Shown here: piece after piece, positions 23,402 to 30,617 of the stretch | How the letters are laid out: the number at the start of each line of letters is the position of its first letter | Numbering within the stretch: position 1 is the first letter of the stretch | Source of the DNA: GBS-DC sp964451985 | Lineage (GTDB): Bacteria > Armatimonadota > Fimbriimonadia > Fimbriimonadales > GBS-DC | Assembly: GCA_964451985.1 (NCBI GenBank) | Contig: CAYVKB010000017.1 | Location: 1 to 38,096, forward strand | Length of the DNA: 38,096 nt | Reading direction: 5' to 3' | Translations under genes and position numbers: made by a program | Notes under the pieces: generated by a model | Seen by the model: the letters and a program-made list of their open reading frames with translations, nothing else | Told to the model about the DNA's origin: nothing | Databases searched by the model: none

Positions 23402-25135
23402 ATGACCCGCAGAGTCCTGCAAGTCCTCTTGTTTCAGACAGTTCGCGTGTTTGTGAACAGTCTGCGTCGCGCGTTTGGCAACCCTGTGCGTGCGATTTTG
23501 ACGCTGGCGATTGTGGGTTTTGTGGTGTGTGGTTGGGGCGGTGCGCTGTTCGGCTCGCTGATTGAGCCGCCGCGTGAGACGCCTGTGCCGACTGAGTTAC
23601 AGTCTGCTCAAATCGTGGCACGTTCACTGGGAATTGTGCTGATTGTCCACTGGCTCTATGTGGTGCTGACGGTGATTCCGTCGGTATTCCGCCCTGCGCA
23701 GATTCTGGTTCAGGAGAGCGATGTGCATTATCTTTTCACGACGCCGCTCAAGCCGATTACGCTCTTTCGCGGAATTATCTTGATACGAGGCTTGCTGGGC
23801 GCGCTCTTCTTTATGGTACTGTTGGTGCTTTACCTCCTAATGTTTGGCGGAGCGAACCTAAGGATGATGGCGATGACCCAACAGCCAGCGGCGAGCTCAT
23901 GGGCGATGCTGGTGTACCCGTTGTTGTATTTGCTGGTGTTCACGGCGGCGTTGTTGGGCAGTGTAGCGATCGAGGCGATGGAAGTCGCAGGGCGCAGTCG
24001 GCGCAAGGTGTGGGCGTGGGGGCTGATGGGCTGGGCAGTTGCGAGCGTGTTGTTGGTGGGTGGGTGGATGTGGTATGCCTCGGCACAGGGTGGCGGCAGG
24101 ACATTCATCGAGTTGCTGGGGCAGGCGGTGGACTGGACACCCGCCTATGTGTGGTTGCTGCCTGTGCGTGCGTTGGCGGACGCTGCGCTGGTACTGTATA
24201 ACGGTTTCACACCTGCGATGGGCTTCGGGTTCGCGTTCTGGCTCTTCGGCGCGTGGCTGGGGAACGCTACCCTGAAGCGCTACCAGGACCGCCTGTACGA
24301 AGTGGGCGCGTCGCTGGCGCGTAAAGGTGCACAGGCGAAAGCCGTGCAGCGCGACCCTTACCGCGTGTTTTTGGAGCGCAAAGCCGAAAGCGCGGCAAAC
24401 AAGCCCGTGCACACCCTGCGCTGGCTGCAACACTGGACACCACGCGGTGTACTCGCCCTGCTGTGGCGCGACTTGCTGATTACTTGGCGCGCCAGTGGCT
24501 GGGGCAACCTGATTGTGATTGCGATTCTCGCCGTACTGCCCGTTGCGCTGATGCTAATCACCCAGCTCAGCGTAAACCCTGAACGCGACCTGCGCAACGC
24601 GTTGCGAGTCGCGTATGTGGGGGCGCAGTCGCTGTCGGTCTTCTTTATCGCCTTCGGCGCGTACTACGGGATGACTGACATGCTACGCCGCGTGGAGTGG
24701 CAAAAGCCGTTGCCTTTCTCACCGCGCAGTGTGGTGATTGTGGAGGCGTTGCCGACGGTCGTGCTGTTCTCGCTCTCGCAGCTGTTCACGGTGGTCGTTG
24801 CCAGCGCGCTGTTCCCGCAGGATGGGCTGTTCTGGCTGGGGGGCAGTTTGGTGGCGGTCTCGTGGGCGATTGTACTGCAGATGGCGATGCTCTGGATTGC
24901 GCTGGTTAACCCCGATCCCACCGACTACACCCAACGCCTGTTGACGGGCGTGTTGATGGTTCCTGCGCTTTTTTTCAGCGGCGCGCTGGGGCTGGGCGTG
25001 TGGGTTTTGGGCGTGGTGTTCCAGTGGAACCTGATGCTCTCGGCGGGCTTGGCGTTCGCGGCGAACCTGTTTGTGGGTATGGTACTGACTGCTATCAACA
25101 GCACACTGTACGAGAAGTTCAGCCCTGTAGATTAA
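23402..25135 (+). CDS. Large multi-pass membrane protein resembling ABC-exporter permeases
   Basis: 577 residues with about 12 hydrophobic segments, the first at about 28-52 and the last ending near 565. Phrases such as ILVQESDVHYLFTTPLKPITLFRGIILIRG and LALLWRDLLITWRASGWGNLIV resemble the putative ABC exporter permeases found in Gram-positive and related phyla. No ATPase partner is adjacent, so it may work with an unlinked ATP-binding subunit. The start at 23402 is used because GGAG lies 11 bases upstream; the frame is open from 23336, but that would start before the -10 box. It is divergent from clpB and converges on the dockerin gene across a bidirectional terminator. Confidence 0.65.
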   Translation: MTRRVLQVLLFQTVRVFVNSLRRAFGNPVRAILTLAIVGFVVCGWGGALFGSLIEPPRETPVPTELQSAQIVARSLGIVLIVHWLYVVLTVIPSVFRPAQILVQESDVHYLFTTPLKPITLFRGIILIRGLLGALFFMVLLVLYLLMFGGANLRMMAMTQQPAASSWAMLVYPLLYLLVFTAALLGSVAIEAMEVAGRSRRKVWAWGLMGWAVASVLLVGGWMWYASAQGGGRTFIELLGQAVDWTPAYVWLLPVRALADAALVLYNGFTPAMGFGFAFWLFGAWLGNATLKRYQDRLYEVGASLARKGAQAKAVQRDPYRVFLERKAESAANKPVHTLRWLQHWTPRGVLALLWRDLLITWRASGWGNLIVIAILAVLPVALMLITQLSVNPERDLRNALRVAYVGAQSLSVFFIAFGAYYGMTDMLRRVEWQKPLPFSPRSVVIVEALPTVVLFSLSQLFTVVVASALFPQDGLFWLGGSLVAVSWAIVLQMAMLWIALVNPDPTDYTQRLLTGVLMVPALFFSGALGLGVWVLGVVFQWNLMLSAGLAFAANLFVGMVLTAINSTLYEKFSPVD

Positions 25136-25154
25136 GCTTGAGATGGTGTAAGTT

Positions 25155-25190
25155 CACGGATACAATCTACTCCACGGATACAATCTACTC
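25155..25190. repeat. 18-bp perfect tandem duplication
   Basis: CACGGATACAATCTACTC occurs twice head to tail (25155-25172 and 25173-25190) just after the stop of the membrane-protein gene and before the terminator. Each copy holds a TACAAT word, but no gene follows in the plus direction. It is most simply a slippage duplication. Confidence 0.85.
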
Positions 25191-25197
25191 CTACGAC

Positions 25198-25229
25198 AAA
25201 AGGCGCGGAGGCGAACCTCAGCGCCTTTT
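25198..25229. terminator. Bidirectional intrinsic terminator
   Basis: AAAAGGCGC (25198-25206) pairs with GCGCCTTTT (25221-25229), with an inner GAGG-CGAA-CCTC stem. A-rich and T-rich flanks on both strands let it end transcripts from the plus gene (23402-25135) and from the convergent minus gene (25256-26404). Confidence 0.85.
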
Positions 25230-25255
25230 GTGTTGTCTCTGCGTGTATGTTAACC

Positions 25256-26404
25256 TCAGCAGCCCGTGCCGAAGTTAAACAGCACAATCAGCAGGTCAGC
25301 ATCGTCCACCACACCGTCACGGTTCACATCCGCGCGGTTGTTGCCAGTCGCGCCGAAGTTGAACAGCACTTCGAGCAGGTCGGCGTCATCCACGCAGCCG
25401 TCGCCGTTCACATCGCCCTCAGGACCTGCAGGACCCGCAATAACACGCACATCCGTAATGTTCGTGTAGCGCAGGCTGCTCGCCACGCGGTTCGACGCGC
25501 GCAGGTCAGGATCGTTGTTGTACTGGTTGCCCTGCGGGATGACCAGCGCGACATACTTGATGCCGCTTTGCCCCGACACGTTCACTGTGGAGTACCAGAT
25601 TTCGTTGGTGGGATCCTGATAGAACTTCAGATTCTGCGAGTTGCTGCCGTTCAGGAAGTTCAGCGTGGCTGCAGGGCACTCGCCGAAGGTGTTGCCCGTG
25701 CTGGGATCCCAAGCACATACGTTCGGCAGCGTACCATTGGCTTTGTCCAGTGTGCCGACCAGCGTCCAGTTCGGGTCGCTGGCGGGGTTGCTGCTGGGGT
25801 TCGGGTCGTTCTGCGCCACGTACACCTCGATGCGCTGCGGCGCGGCGGTGTCAGAGAAGGGACGAACTTTGGTCGCGCTGGCTTTGTGCACCAAGTCACG
25901 CACATCCCACGCAAACACCTGAACCTTCTGGACGTTCCAGCCGTTGGGGTTGCTGTCGTCCAGCTCGTACTTAATCCACACAGGTCCATACAGTTGGCGG
26001 TTGCCTTGGAAGCCGTTCTCGTTGGTGTATGCGCCGCCCTGGCGGAACAGCGAACGGGGCACGGTGAAGGTCTGGGGCCAGTTGAACGGTGCGGCAGTTA
26101 GGGAGTCAACGGTGGTAATCGTTACGGCATCTGTACTGGCACCAGCGCCGACTAGGTTGCCATCAAAGTCGAACAGGTCGCCCACAACTTGAATCGTGTA
26201 AGCCGGCCAGAACCCGAAAGTCTCGTTGTTGGTGGCGTCTTGGAAGTCGCGGCGGCTCCACTCGAGGGGCTGTTCAGCAAGGCTGATGCCCGCTAAAGCG
26301 TTGGTTTTACGCACTTTACCCTTGTTATCGCCCAGCACAACCTGGGCGTAGGTCGTCGCTACAAGCACACTCAATAAGCCCAAAGCAATCACAGGTCGGG
26401 TCAT
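25256..26404 (-). CDS. Secreted protein with C-terminal dockerin-like calcium-binding repeats
   Basis: 382 residues. A signal peptide (MTRPVIALGLLSVLVATTYA) is followed by a beta-rich domain (about 22-320) I do not recognise. The C-terminal 56 residues hold two dockerin/EF-hand-like loops, GDVNGDGCVDDADLLEVLF and ADVNRDGVVDDADLLIVLF, each with the D-x-N-x-D-G calcium pattern. Such tails are frequent on exported proteins in Planctomycetota and Armatimonadota-type genomes and do not by themselves imply a cellulosome. AAAGGAGG precedes the ATG. The bidirectional terminator at 25198-25229 ends the transcript. Confidence 0.8.
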   Translation of the reverse strand: MTRPVIALGLLSVLVATTYAQVVLGDNKGKVRKTNALAGISLAEQPLEWSRRDFQDATNNETFGFWPAYTIQVVGDLFDFDGNLVGAGASTDAVTITTVDSLTAAPFNWPQTFTVPRSLFRQGGAYTNENGFQGNRQLYGPVWIKYELDDSNPNGWNVQKVQVFAWDVRDLVHKASATKVRPFSDTAAPQRIEVYVAQNDPNPSSNPASDPNWTLVGTLDKANGTLPNVCAWDPSTGNTFGECPAATLNFLNGSNSQNLKFYQDPTNEIWYSTVNVSGQSGIKYVALVIPQGNQYNNDPDLRASNRVASSLRYTNITDVRVIAGPAGPEGDVNGDGCVDDADLLEVLFNFGATGNNRADVNRDGVVDDADLLIVLFNFGTGC

Positions 26405-26523
26405 AGTTGCCTCCTTTCGGCTCGCGGAAGCAAGCCATTTTTATTTATACCCTGCTAAGTTTTAAGGGGCGGTTAAGGGTAGATGAGGGTACAGTGCTGA
26501 GTTCAGTGGGCGGGCGTGCAGGA

Positions 26524-26650
26524 GTTATTTCCGCCCTCACTCCCTACCCCTGCCCCACAGTGCCGGCGCGAGGGAACGAACTGCCTGCGCACGCGCACGA
26601 TGCCCCTCTCCCACGCAGTGGGAGGGGAGCTGTGGTGAGGGCGAAATAAC
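26524..26650. mobile_element. MITE-like element with 16-17-bp terminal inverted repeats
   Basis: The ends GTTATTTCCGCCCTCAC (26524-26540) and GTGAGGGCGAAATAAC (26635-26650) are inverted copies differing by one extra C. The 127-bp element contains no gene and carries an internal hairpin CCCCTCTCCCAC-GCA-GTGGGAGGGG. Its right half matches repeats at 20605-20655 and 27301-27396. A target-site duplication is not clear. It fills the gap between the dockerin and DUF5693-like genes. Confidence 0.6.
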
Positions 26651-26669
26651 AGCCTCTGAAACCCACTAA

Positions 26670-28574
26670 TTACCGTCGCATCGTGTGTGCCACGCGCCCC
26701 AGCATCGCCCAAACGACTGCGCCTATTCCAATTCCAATCAGCATGCCCCACGCCGTGCGCTGTAGGGAGACCATTAGCGGACTATGCAGATGACAGAAGG
26801 TGTTCACGATAGACACCTGCCCAATCGCGCCGAGAAACATCGCCAGCGGTAGCCACTGCGTGCGCCGCGTGAGCATTAGCCCTATTCCAACCACCAGCGC
26901 AGGATGCCCGACCAGAAACTCTTTGGTGCGGGGGCGCACATTCATCACGGTTTCCAGCAGGGCGCGTAAGCGCAGCTCCCAGTCGGGCACTGCGCCCGGC
27001 GCTTCGTTACCGGTGCGAATCAGCATCAAGCCCACTGCGCCCAGAATTACTAACGCTAACGCTATCTGCCCCCACAGCACCGGGCGCGCCAGCCAGTCGC
27101 GCCAAAAGTCCCAACGCCCCGCCGCGTACGCAGCATAGAACGCCAACACGAACAGCAAAGGCAGTACGTGTGCTGCTTTCACACCTGTGAACTGGTCGGC
27201 TTTAATCAGAAATGGTGTCTCACCCAGTAAGCCCACGATGTGTAGTGCACCCAGAAGGCTCCATGCGAAAGGGATAATCAGTAGCGAGACGAAGCGTCGA
27301 AGGCTCTCATCCCTCTGCCACGCCGTTGAAGAGGGGGAGCCGTGCCTCCCCTCTCCCACCTCTGGAGGTACGGGTTGGGGGTGAGGGCGACCTGCTAACC
27401 CCGCCAGCGCAATCATCCCCACCGTCGGAAACAGCAGTGCGGCGGCAAGCGCGGTGAGCTTGCGACCGATAGGCAACAGGCAAACCAGCGCAAAGGCAAC
27501 GCCCAGTGCGATGGGGGCAAATGCCCATAACCCCACACCTCGCCACTGCGTCAGCAACCAGCCCGCGAGTAGCCCCACACCCGCACCTGTTAGTGCGAAC
27601 AGCCACAGCGCGGGCTGCAACGGCTGGAAGGAGCGCGCTCCTGACTCGCGTATCACATAGCCCGAACGATTCAGCCGCTCGCTTAGATTCTGAAGTATCT
27701 CGCGTAGCAGCACAGTGTCCGCTCCTGCTGCCCGCAGGTATAACACGCGGATATTGCGCTCTTGCACGGCGCGTTCTAGCCGATCCACGATCTCGCCCGG
27801 TGAAAGGGTCAGTGATTCGGCAAGCCCGATGCTGTGCACGCGCACGGTGCGGTCGGGGATCGCCTGCATCAGGTTGCCCGCGCCCATCTGTCGGGCGAAC
27901 TCGATCGCGCCGAAGCGTAGTGCGTTCGCTTGCATATTCTGCGCAGTCGCTTGCAGCCCGCGCCGATAGCCCAGCACCTGGTCGCCCGCGAAGATAATGA
28001 GCGTTGCACCCTGCTCTCGTGCCAGCATCAGGCTGCCCCGCAACGCCAGCGGCGACACGCCCTGTGGGTTGAGCACCCGCGCCACGATGGGCTTGCCCCC
28101 CGCGCGCGCCTGCGCAACCTGCAACGGGTCTAAGCCCAGCCCGATTTGCTCAATCGCTGACGGCTCGCCCACCACATAGAATACGCCGCCACGCTCGGAA
28201 CGCACGGTCACATACGGCGGCTGGTCAGGAGGCGACAGCACCACCTGCCCTTTGAGGGCGAGCATCCGCTTCGCCTGCTGAAACCGCGCCTCGTTCAGTA
28301 AGTAAGTCGGTATCGGCTCTGCCAGTGGCGCACCCCAATCGGGTAATAAACCTTCCGTCAACGCGACGCTGAAGGGTGTGTTGAAACCGCTCAGCCACTG
28401 CGACACCGTTTTGCCGTCCGCGCTCGCCCACAGCGCCACATCGGGGTAATCTAATACTAACTCTACGGCGCGATTCGCCTGCTCCACCTTTAGCCTCTGG
28501 ATGGCGACTACGCCCGCCGCGACAGACGAAATTAGCAGCCCAACCGTCAGCAACCACGCATTCGCTCTCTGCAC
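26670..28574 (-). CDS. DUF5693-family multi-pass membrane protein
   Basis: 634 residues from a GTG start at 28574. An N-terminal helix (ANAWLLTVGLLISSVAAGVVAI) anchors an extracytoplasmic region with DUF5693 hallmarks: VELVLDYPDVALWA, PIVARVLNPQGVSP, ATLIIFAGDQVLGYRRGL, RFGAIEFARQMGAG and RTVRVHSIG. The C-terminal half has about eight transmembrane segments. The function of the family is unknown. The start is chosen because a TGC-TACAAT extended -10 box ends only seven bases upstream, implying a leaderless mRNA; the open frame continues to 28838, but that would overlap the divergent gene and promoter. A repeat-derived insert (residues about 393-425, PHPQPVPPEVGEGRHGSPSS) interrupts the membrane region. 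Confidence 0.75.
   Translation of the reverse strand: MQRANAWLLTVGLLISSVAAGVVAIQRLKVEQANRAVELVLDYPDVALWASADGKTVSQWLSGFNTPFSVALTEGLLPDWGAPLAEPIPTYLLNEARFQQAKRMLALKGQVVLSPPDQPPYVTVRSERGGVFYVVGEPSAIEQIGLGLDPLQVAQARAGGKPIVARVLNPQGVSPLALRGSLMLAREQGATLIIFAGDQVLGYRRGLQATAQNMQANALRFGAIEFARQMGAGNLMQAIPDRTVRVHSIGLAESLTLSPGEIVDRLERAVQERNIRVLYLRAAGADTVLLREILQNLSERLNRSGYVIRESGARSFQPLQPALWLFALTGAGVGLLAGWLLTQWRGVGLWAFAPIALGVAFALVCLLPIGRKLTALAAALLFPTVGMIALAGLAGRPHPQPVPPEVGEGRHGSPSSTAWQRDESLRRFVSLLIIPFAWSLLGALHIVGLLGETPFLIKADQFTGVKAAHVLPLLFVLAFYAAYAAGRWDFWRDWLARPVLWGQIALALVILGAVGLMLIRTGNEAPGAVPDWELRLRALLETVMNVRPRTKEFLVGHPALVVGIGLMLTRRTQWLPLAMFLGAIGQVSIVNTFCHLHSPLMVSLQRTAWGMLIGIGIGAVVWAMLGRVAHTMRR
27301..27396. 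repeat. Dispersed repeat lying inside the DUF5693-like coding sequence
   Basis: The plus strand contains CCCCTCTCCCACC (27349-27361) and GGGGGTGAGGGCGA (27377-27390), the same core words as the element at 26524-26650. Read from the minus strand it stays open and encodes a Pro/Gly/Ser-rich hydrophilic loop between transmembrane segments. Confidence 0.65.
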
Positions 28575-28581
28575 GCCCGAT

Positions 28582-28587
28582 ATTGTA
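28582..28587 (-). promoter_or_regulatory. Extended -10 box (TGC-TACAAT) of the DUF5693-like gene
   Basis: The minus strand reads TGTGCTACAAT, a TGn extended -10, seven bases before the GTG start at 28574. Transcription would begin at or next to the start codon, giving a leaderless message; no Shine-Dalgarno is present. Confidence 0.55.
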
Positions 28588-28618
28588 GCACACAGGCAGA
28601 GTGGAGCGGTTCGTTCGG

Positions 28619-28624
28619 TATAAT
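28619..28624 (+). promoter_or_regulatory. -10 box (GGTATAATC) of the 59-residue protein gene
   Basis: TTCGGTATAATCCGCAC contains a perfect TATAAT 18 bases before the ATG at 28643. The divergent -10 of the DUF5693-like gene is 31 bases away, so the two promoters are back to back. Confidence 0.55.
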
Positions 28625-28642
28625 CCGCACGGCGAGGCAGAT

Positions 28643-28822
28643 ATGGCGAAGGTAGTTCAGCATCGCCTGCACGTGGAGGAGTTCGAGCGCGAATACATGG
28701 GCAAACGCGCCGAGTTGTGGCGCGGGAAGATGCGTGAGATACTCCTGACGGAAAACGACATCCCGCGTGGCGAGCCTGTGCTGTCTGGGTTTGAACTGCC
28801 CATGCGCGTCGTTTTTGAATAG
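28643..28822 (+). CDS. Small hypothetical protein (59 residues)
   Basis: A 59-residue soluble, highly charged protein (opening MAKVVQHRLHVEEFEREYMG, ending GFELPMRVVFE) with no signal peptide, Cys or recognisable motif. GAGG lies five bases before the ATG and a TATAAT box 18 bases before it, so it looks like a real gene, not a chance frame; the open frame extends to 28601, but that lies ahead of the -10 box. It stops 33 bases before the next gene, which has its own -10 box overlapping the spacer. No function is suggested. Confidence 0.6.
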   Translation: MAKVVQHRLHVEEFEREYMGKRAELWRGKMREILLTENDIPRGEPVLSGFELPMRVVFE

Positions 28823-28840
28823 GACAGGTGCAGCGCAAGG

Positions 28841-28846
28841 TATAAT
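28841..28846 (+). promoter_or_regulatory. -10 box (GGTATAATC) of the dehydrogenase gene, leaderless type
   Basis: AAGGTATAATCCCCAC contains a perfect TATAAT whose last base is nine bases from the ATG at 28856. Initiation at the normal distance would give a leader of zero to four bases. There is no Shine-Dalgarno. Confidence 0.6.
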
Positions 28847-28855
28847 CCCCACGCT

Positions 28856-30103
28856 ATGAACCGACAGGTTGCGCTCGGCTTAGGCTTGGGCATGTTGATT
28901 ACCAGCGTTCTTATTGGCTGTCTCACGGCGCAGCGTCCTGCCAACCCGCGTCCTCAAGCAACGACTCCCGCGCTCGCTGCCACTCAAGGCGAGCGTGGGC
29001 AGGGGGTGCCCCAATTCTGGGTGCGTCCGGGCTATCGCGTGGATCTGGTTGCCGAGAATCTGGGCAACGCGCGCTTTATGGAGTTCGATGATAAGGGCAA
29101 TCTGTACCTCAGCCGTCCTAATCGCGGCGACATTCTCACGCTGCGCCTGCGCGGCAACCGCTACGAAATTGTAAATACCTTCGTGGAGGGCTACCCAACG
29201 GTTCACGGGATGCACTTCGCCGATGGCTGGCTCTGGTTCACCCAGACAGGCGCAATCCACAAAGCCCGTGATAGGAACGGCGACGGCAAAGCCGACGAGG
29301 TGCAAACGGTTATCCCCGAAGGTAAGCTCCCAAAGGGCGGCGGGCACTGGTGGCGACCGATTCTGGTGACCGACCGATACATCTACACGGGCATCGGCGA
29401 TGCGGGCAACATCAACGACGAAACCGAGACCGAACGGCAGAAAATCTGGCGTTTCAATAAAGACGGTACGGGCAAAACGCTGTTTGCCAGCGGTATCCGC
29501 AACACCGAGAAACTACGCCTGCGTCCAGGTACGAACGAAGTCTGGGGTGTGGACCACGGCAGCGACTGGTTCGGACGCACGCTGGGCGAACGCCCGCAGC
29601 AGTTCCAGCCGATTACCGACTACAACCCGCCCGACGAGCTGAACCATTACGAGGAGGGCAACTTCTACGGGCATCCGTTTATTACAGGCAACAAACTCCC
29701 GCGCATCGAATATCAGAATCGGAAGGACATCGTGGAGCTCGCCGACAAGACCGTGCCCCCCGCCTGGAGCTTCGGGGCGCACTGGGCGGCGAATAGCTTC
29801 ACTTTCCTGACCAAAGACCATTTCCCAGGACACAAGGGCGATATGTTCGTGGCGTGTCGAGGTTCTTGGAATCGTGTTCAGCCTGATGGCTATCGAGTGG
29901 AGCGTGTGCTGTTCGACCCAGTAACGGGCAGACCCTATGGCAGCCTGACGATTGTCAAGACACTGGTCAGCAATAATCGCGTACTGGCGCGCCCGGTGGA
30001 CTGCGCGGAAGCACCTGATGGCAGTGTGCTGTTCAGCTGCGATACGACGAATCGGATTTACCGAATCTCTTGGGCTGGAGAACGCAATGCGAGGAATAAT
30101 TAG
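28856..30103 (+). CDS. Lipoprotein related to glucose/sorbosone dehydrogenases (PQQ-type beta-propeller)
   Basis: 415 residues. The N-terminus is a lipoprotein signal with lipobox LIGC (Cys22), so the mature protein is anchored to a membrane and faces outward. The rest is a beta-propeller with features of the soluble glucose/sorbosone dehydrogenase family: GNLYLSRPNRGDILTLRL, GWLWFTQTGAIHKARDRNGDGKADE, YIYTGIGDAGNI, FASGIRNTEKLRLRPGTNEVWGVDHGSDW. The substrate is unknown and PQQ binding is inferred from the family. The c-type cytochrome gene downstream overlaps by 17 bases and could take its electrons. Translation probably starts on a leaderless message. Confidence 0.8.
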   Translation: MNRQVALGLGLGMLITSVLIGCLTAQRPANPRPQATTPALAATQGERGQGVPQFWVRPGYRVDLVAENLGNARFMEFDDKGNLYLSRPNRGDILTLRLRGNRYEIVNTFVEGYPTVHGMHFADGWLWFTQTGAIHKARDRNGDGKADEVQTVIPEGKLPKGGGHWWRPILVTDRYIYTGIGDAGNINDETETERQKIWRFNKDGTGKTLFASGIRNTEKLRLRPGTNEVWGVDHGSDWFGRTLGERPQQFQPITDYNPPDELNHYEEGNFYGHPFITGNKLPRIEYQNRKDIVELADKTVPPAWSFGAHWAANSFTFLTKDHFPGHKGDMFVACRGSWNRVQPDGYRVERVLFDPVTGRPYGSLTIVKTLVSNNRVLARPVDCAEAPDGSVLFSCDTTNRIYRISWAGERNARNN

Positions 30104-30617
30104 CGCGACGGTTATGTTGGCGGTATTGGTGGGCACTGCCGTTGGCTTAACCAGCATGCGCCCTGCGCCCATAAGGGCTGTGGAAGTATATGAACGCAAA
30201 TGCAGCTCCTGTCACGGCAGGGAAGGTTCGATGCTGGATAAGGGTTTCGAGAAAAAGTACGCCTCTGCCAGCGAGCTGCGCGAGATTGTGGAGAGTATGC
30301 CCGGCGCAATTGGGATGCGCTCGGAGGAGATTGATGTGATGATGGGCTACATGCGCGCCGTGAGTCGGGACGAACCGTTCCTGGTGTGGACTGAGCGGGG
30401 CGCAACGGCAATCGTGGGCGAGGTCTCCCCCGGGAACGCAACGATGCGCGCGACAGCGAAGCGACAGACTTTGAAAGTGGTGCGTCCATCCATCAACCGC
30501 TGGCACATCGAGTTGCCCAAAGGCGTGAAACTGGAGGACATCGAAATCACGGCGCAGCGCGGCGCATCACGCACCACACTGCGCCTGCGTGAATCCCCCT
30601 ACAGCCACACAAAATAG
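30087..30617 (+). CDS. Exported c-type cytochrome
   Basis: 176 residues. A signal peptide or anchor (MRGIISATVMLAVLVGTAVG) is followed by one haem-binding motif CSSCH (Cys39, Cys42, His43) within VYERKCSSCHGREGS. Met residues in SMPGAIGM or VMMGYM could be the distal ligand. The tail (about 95-176) is beta-rich and unrecognised. The ATG at 30087, with GGAG six bases upstream, is preferred over earlier frames that run inside the dehydrogenase gene. The 17-base overlap suggests translational coupling. The likely role is to accept electrons from the adjacent dehydrogenase; this is inference from position. Confidence 0.82.
   Translation: MRGIISATVMLAVLVGTAVGLTSMRPAPIRAVEVYERKCSSCHGREGSMLDKGFEKKYASASELREIVESMPGAIGMRSEEIDVMMGYMRAVSRDEPFLVWTERGATAIVGEVSPGNATMRATAKRQTLKVVRPSINRWHIELPKGVKLEDIEITAQRGASRTTLRLRESPYSHTK

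Noticed and set aside
25266..25469. Two DNA repeats near the 3' end of the dockerin gene
   Set aside because: They encode the duplicated calcium-binding loops of the dockerin-like tail, so they reflect protein repeats and not an independent element.
28601..28642. Longer version of the 59-residue protein starting at GTG 28601
   Set aside because: It would start upstream of the TATAAT box; the ATG at 28643 has a Shine-Dalgarno and correct spacing.
28575..28838. N-terminal extension of the DUF5693-like protein (88 residues)
   Set aside because: The extension is Arg/Cys/Pro-rich, lacks family similarity, and lies antisense to the 59-residue gene and over both promoters.
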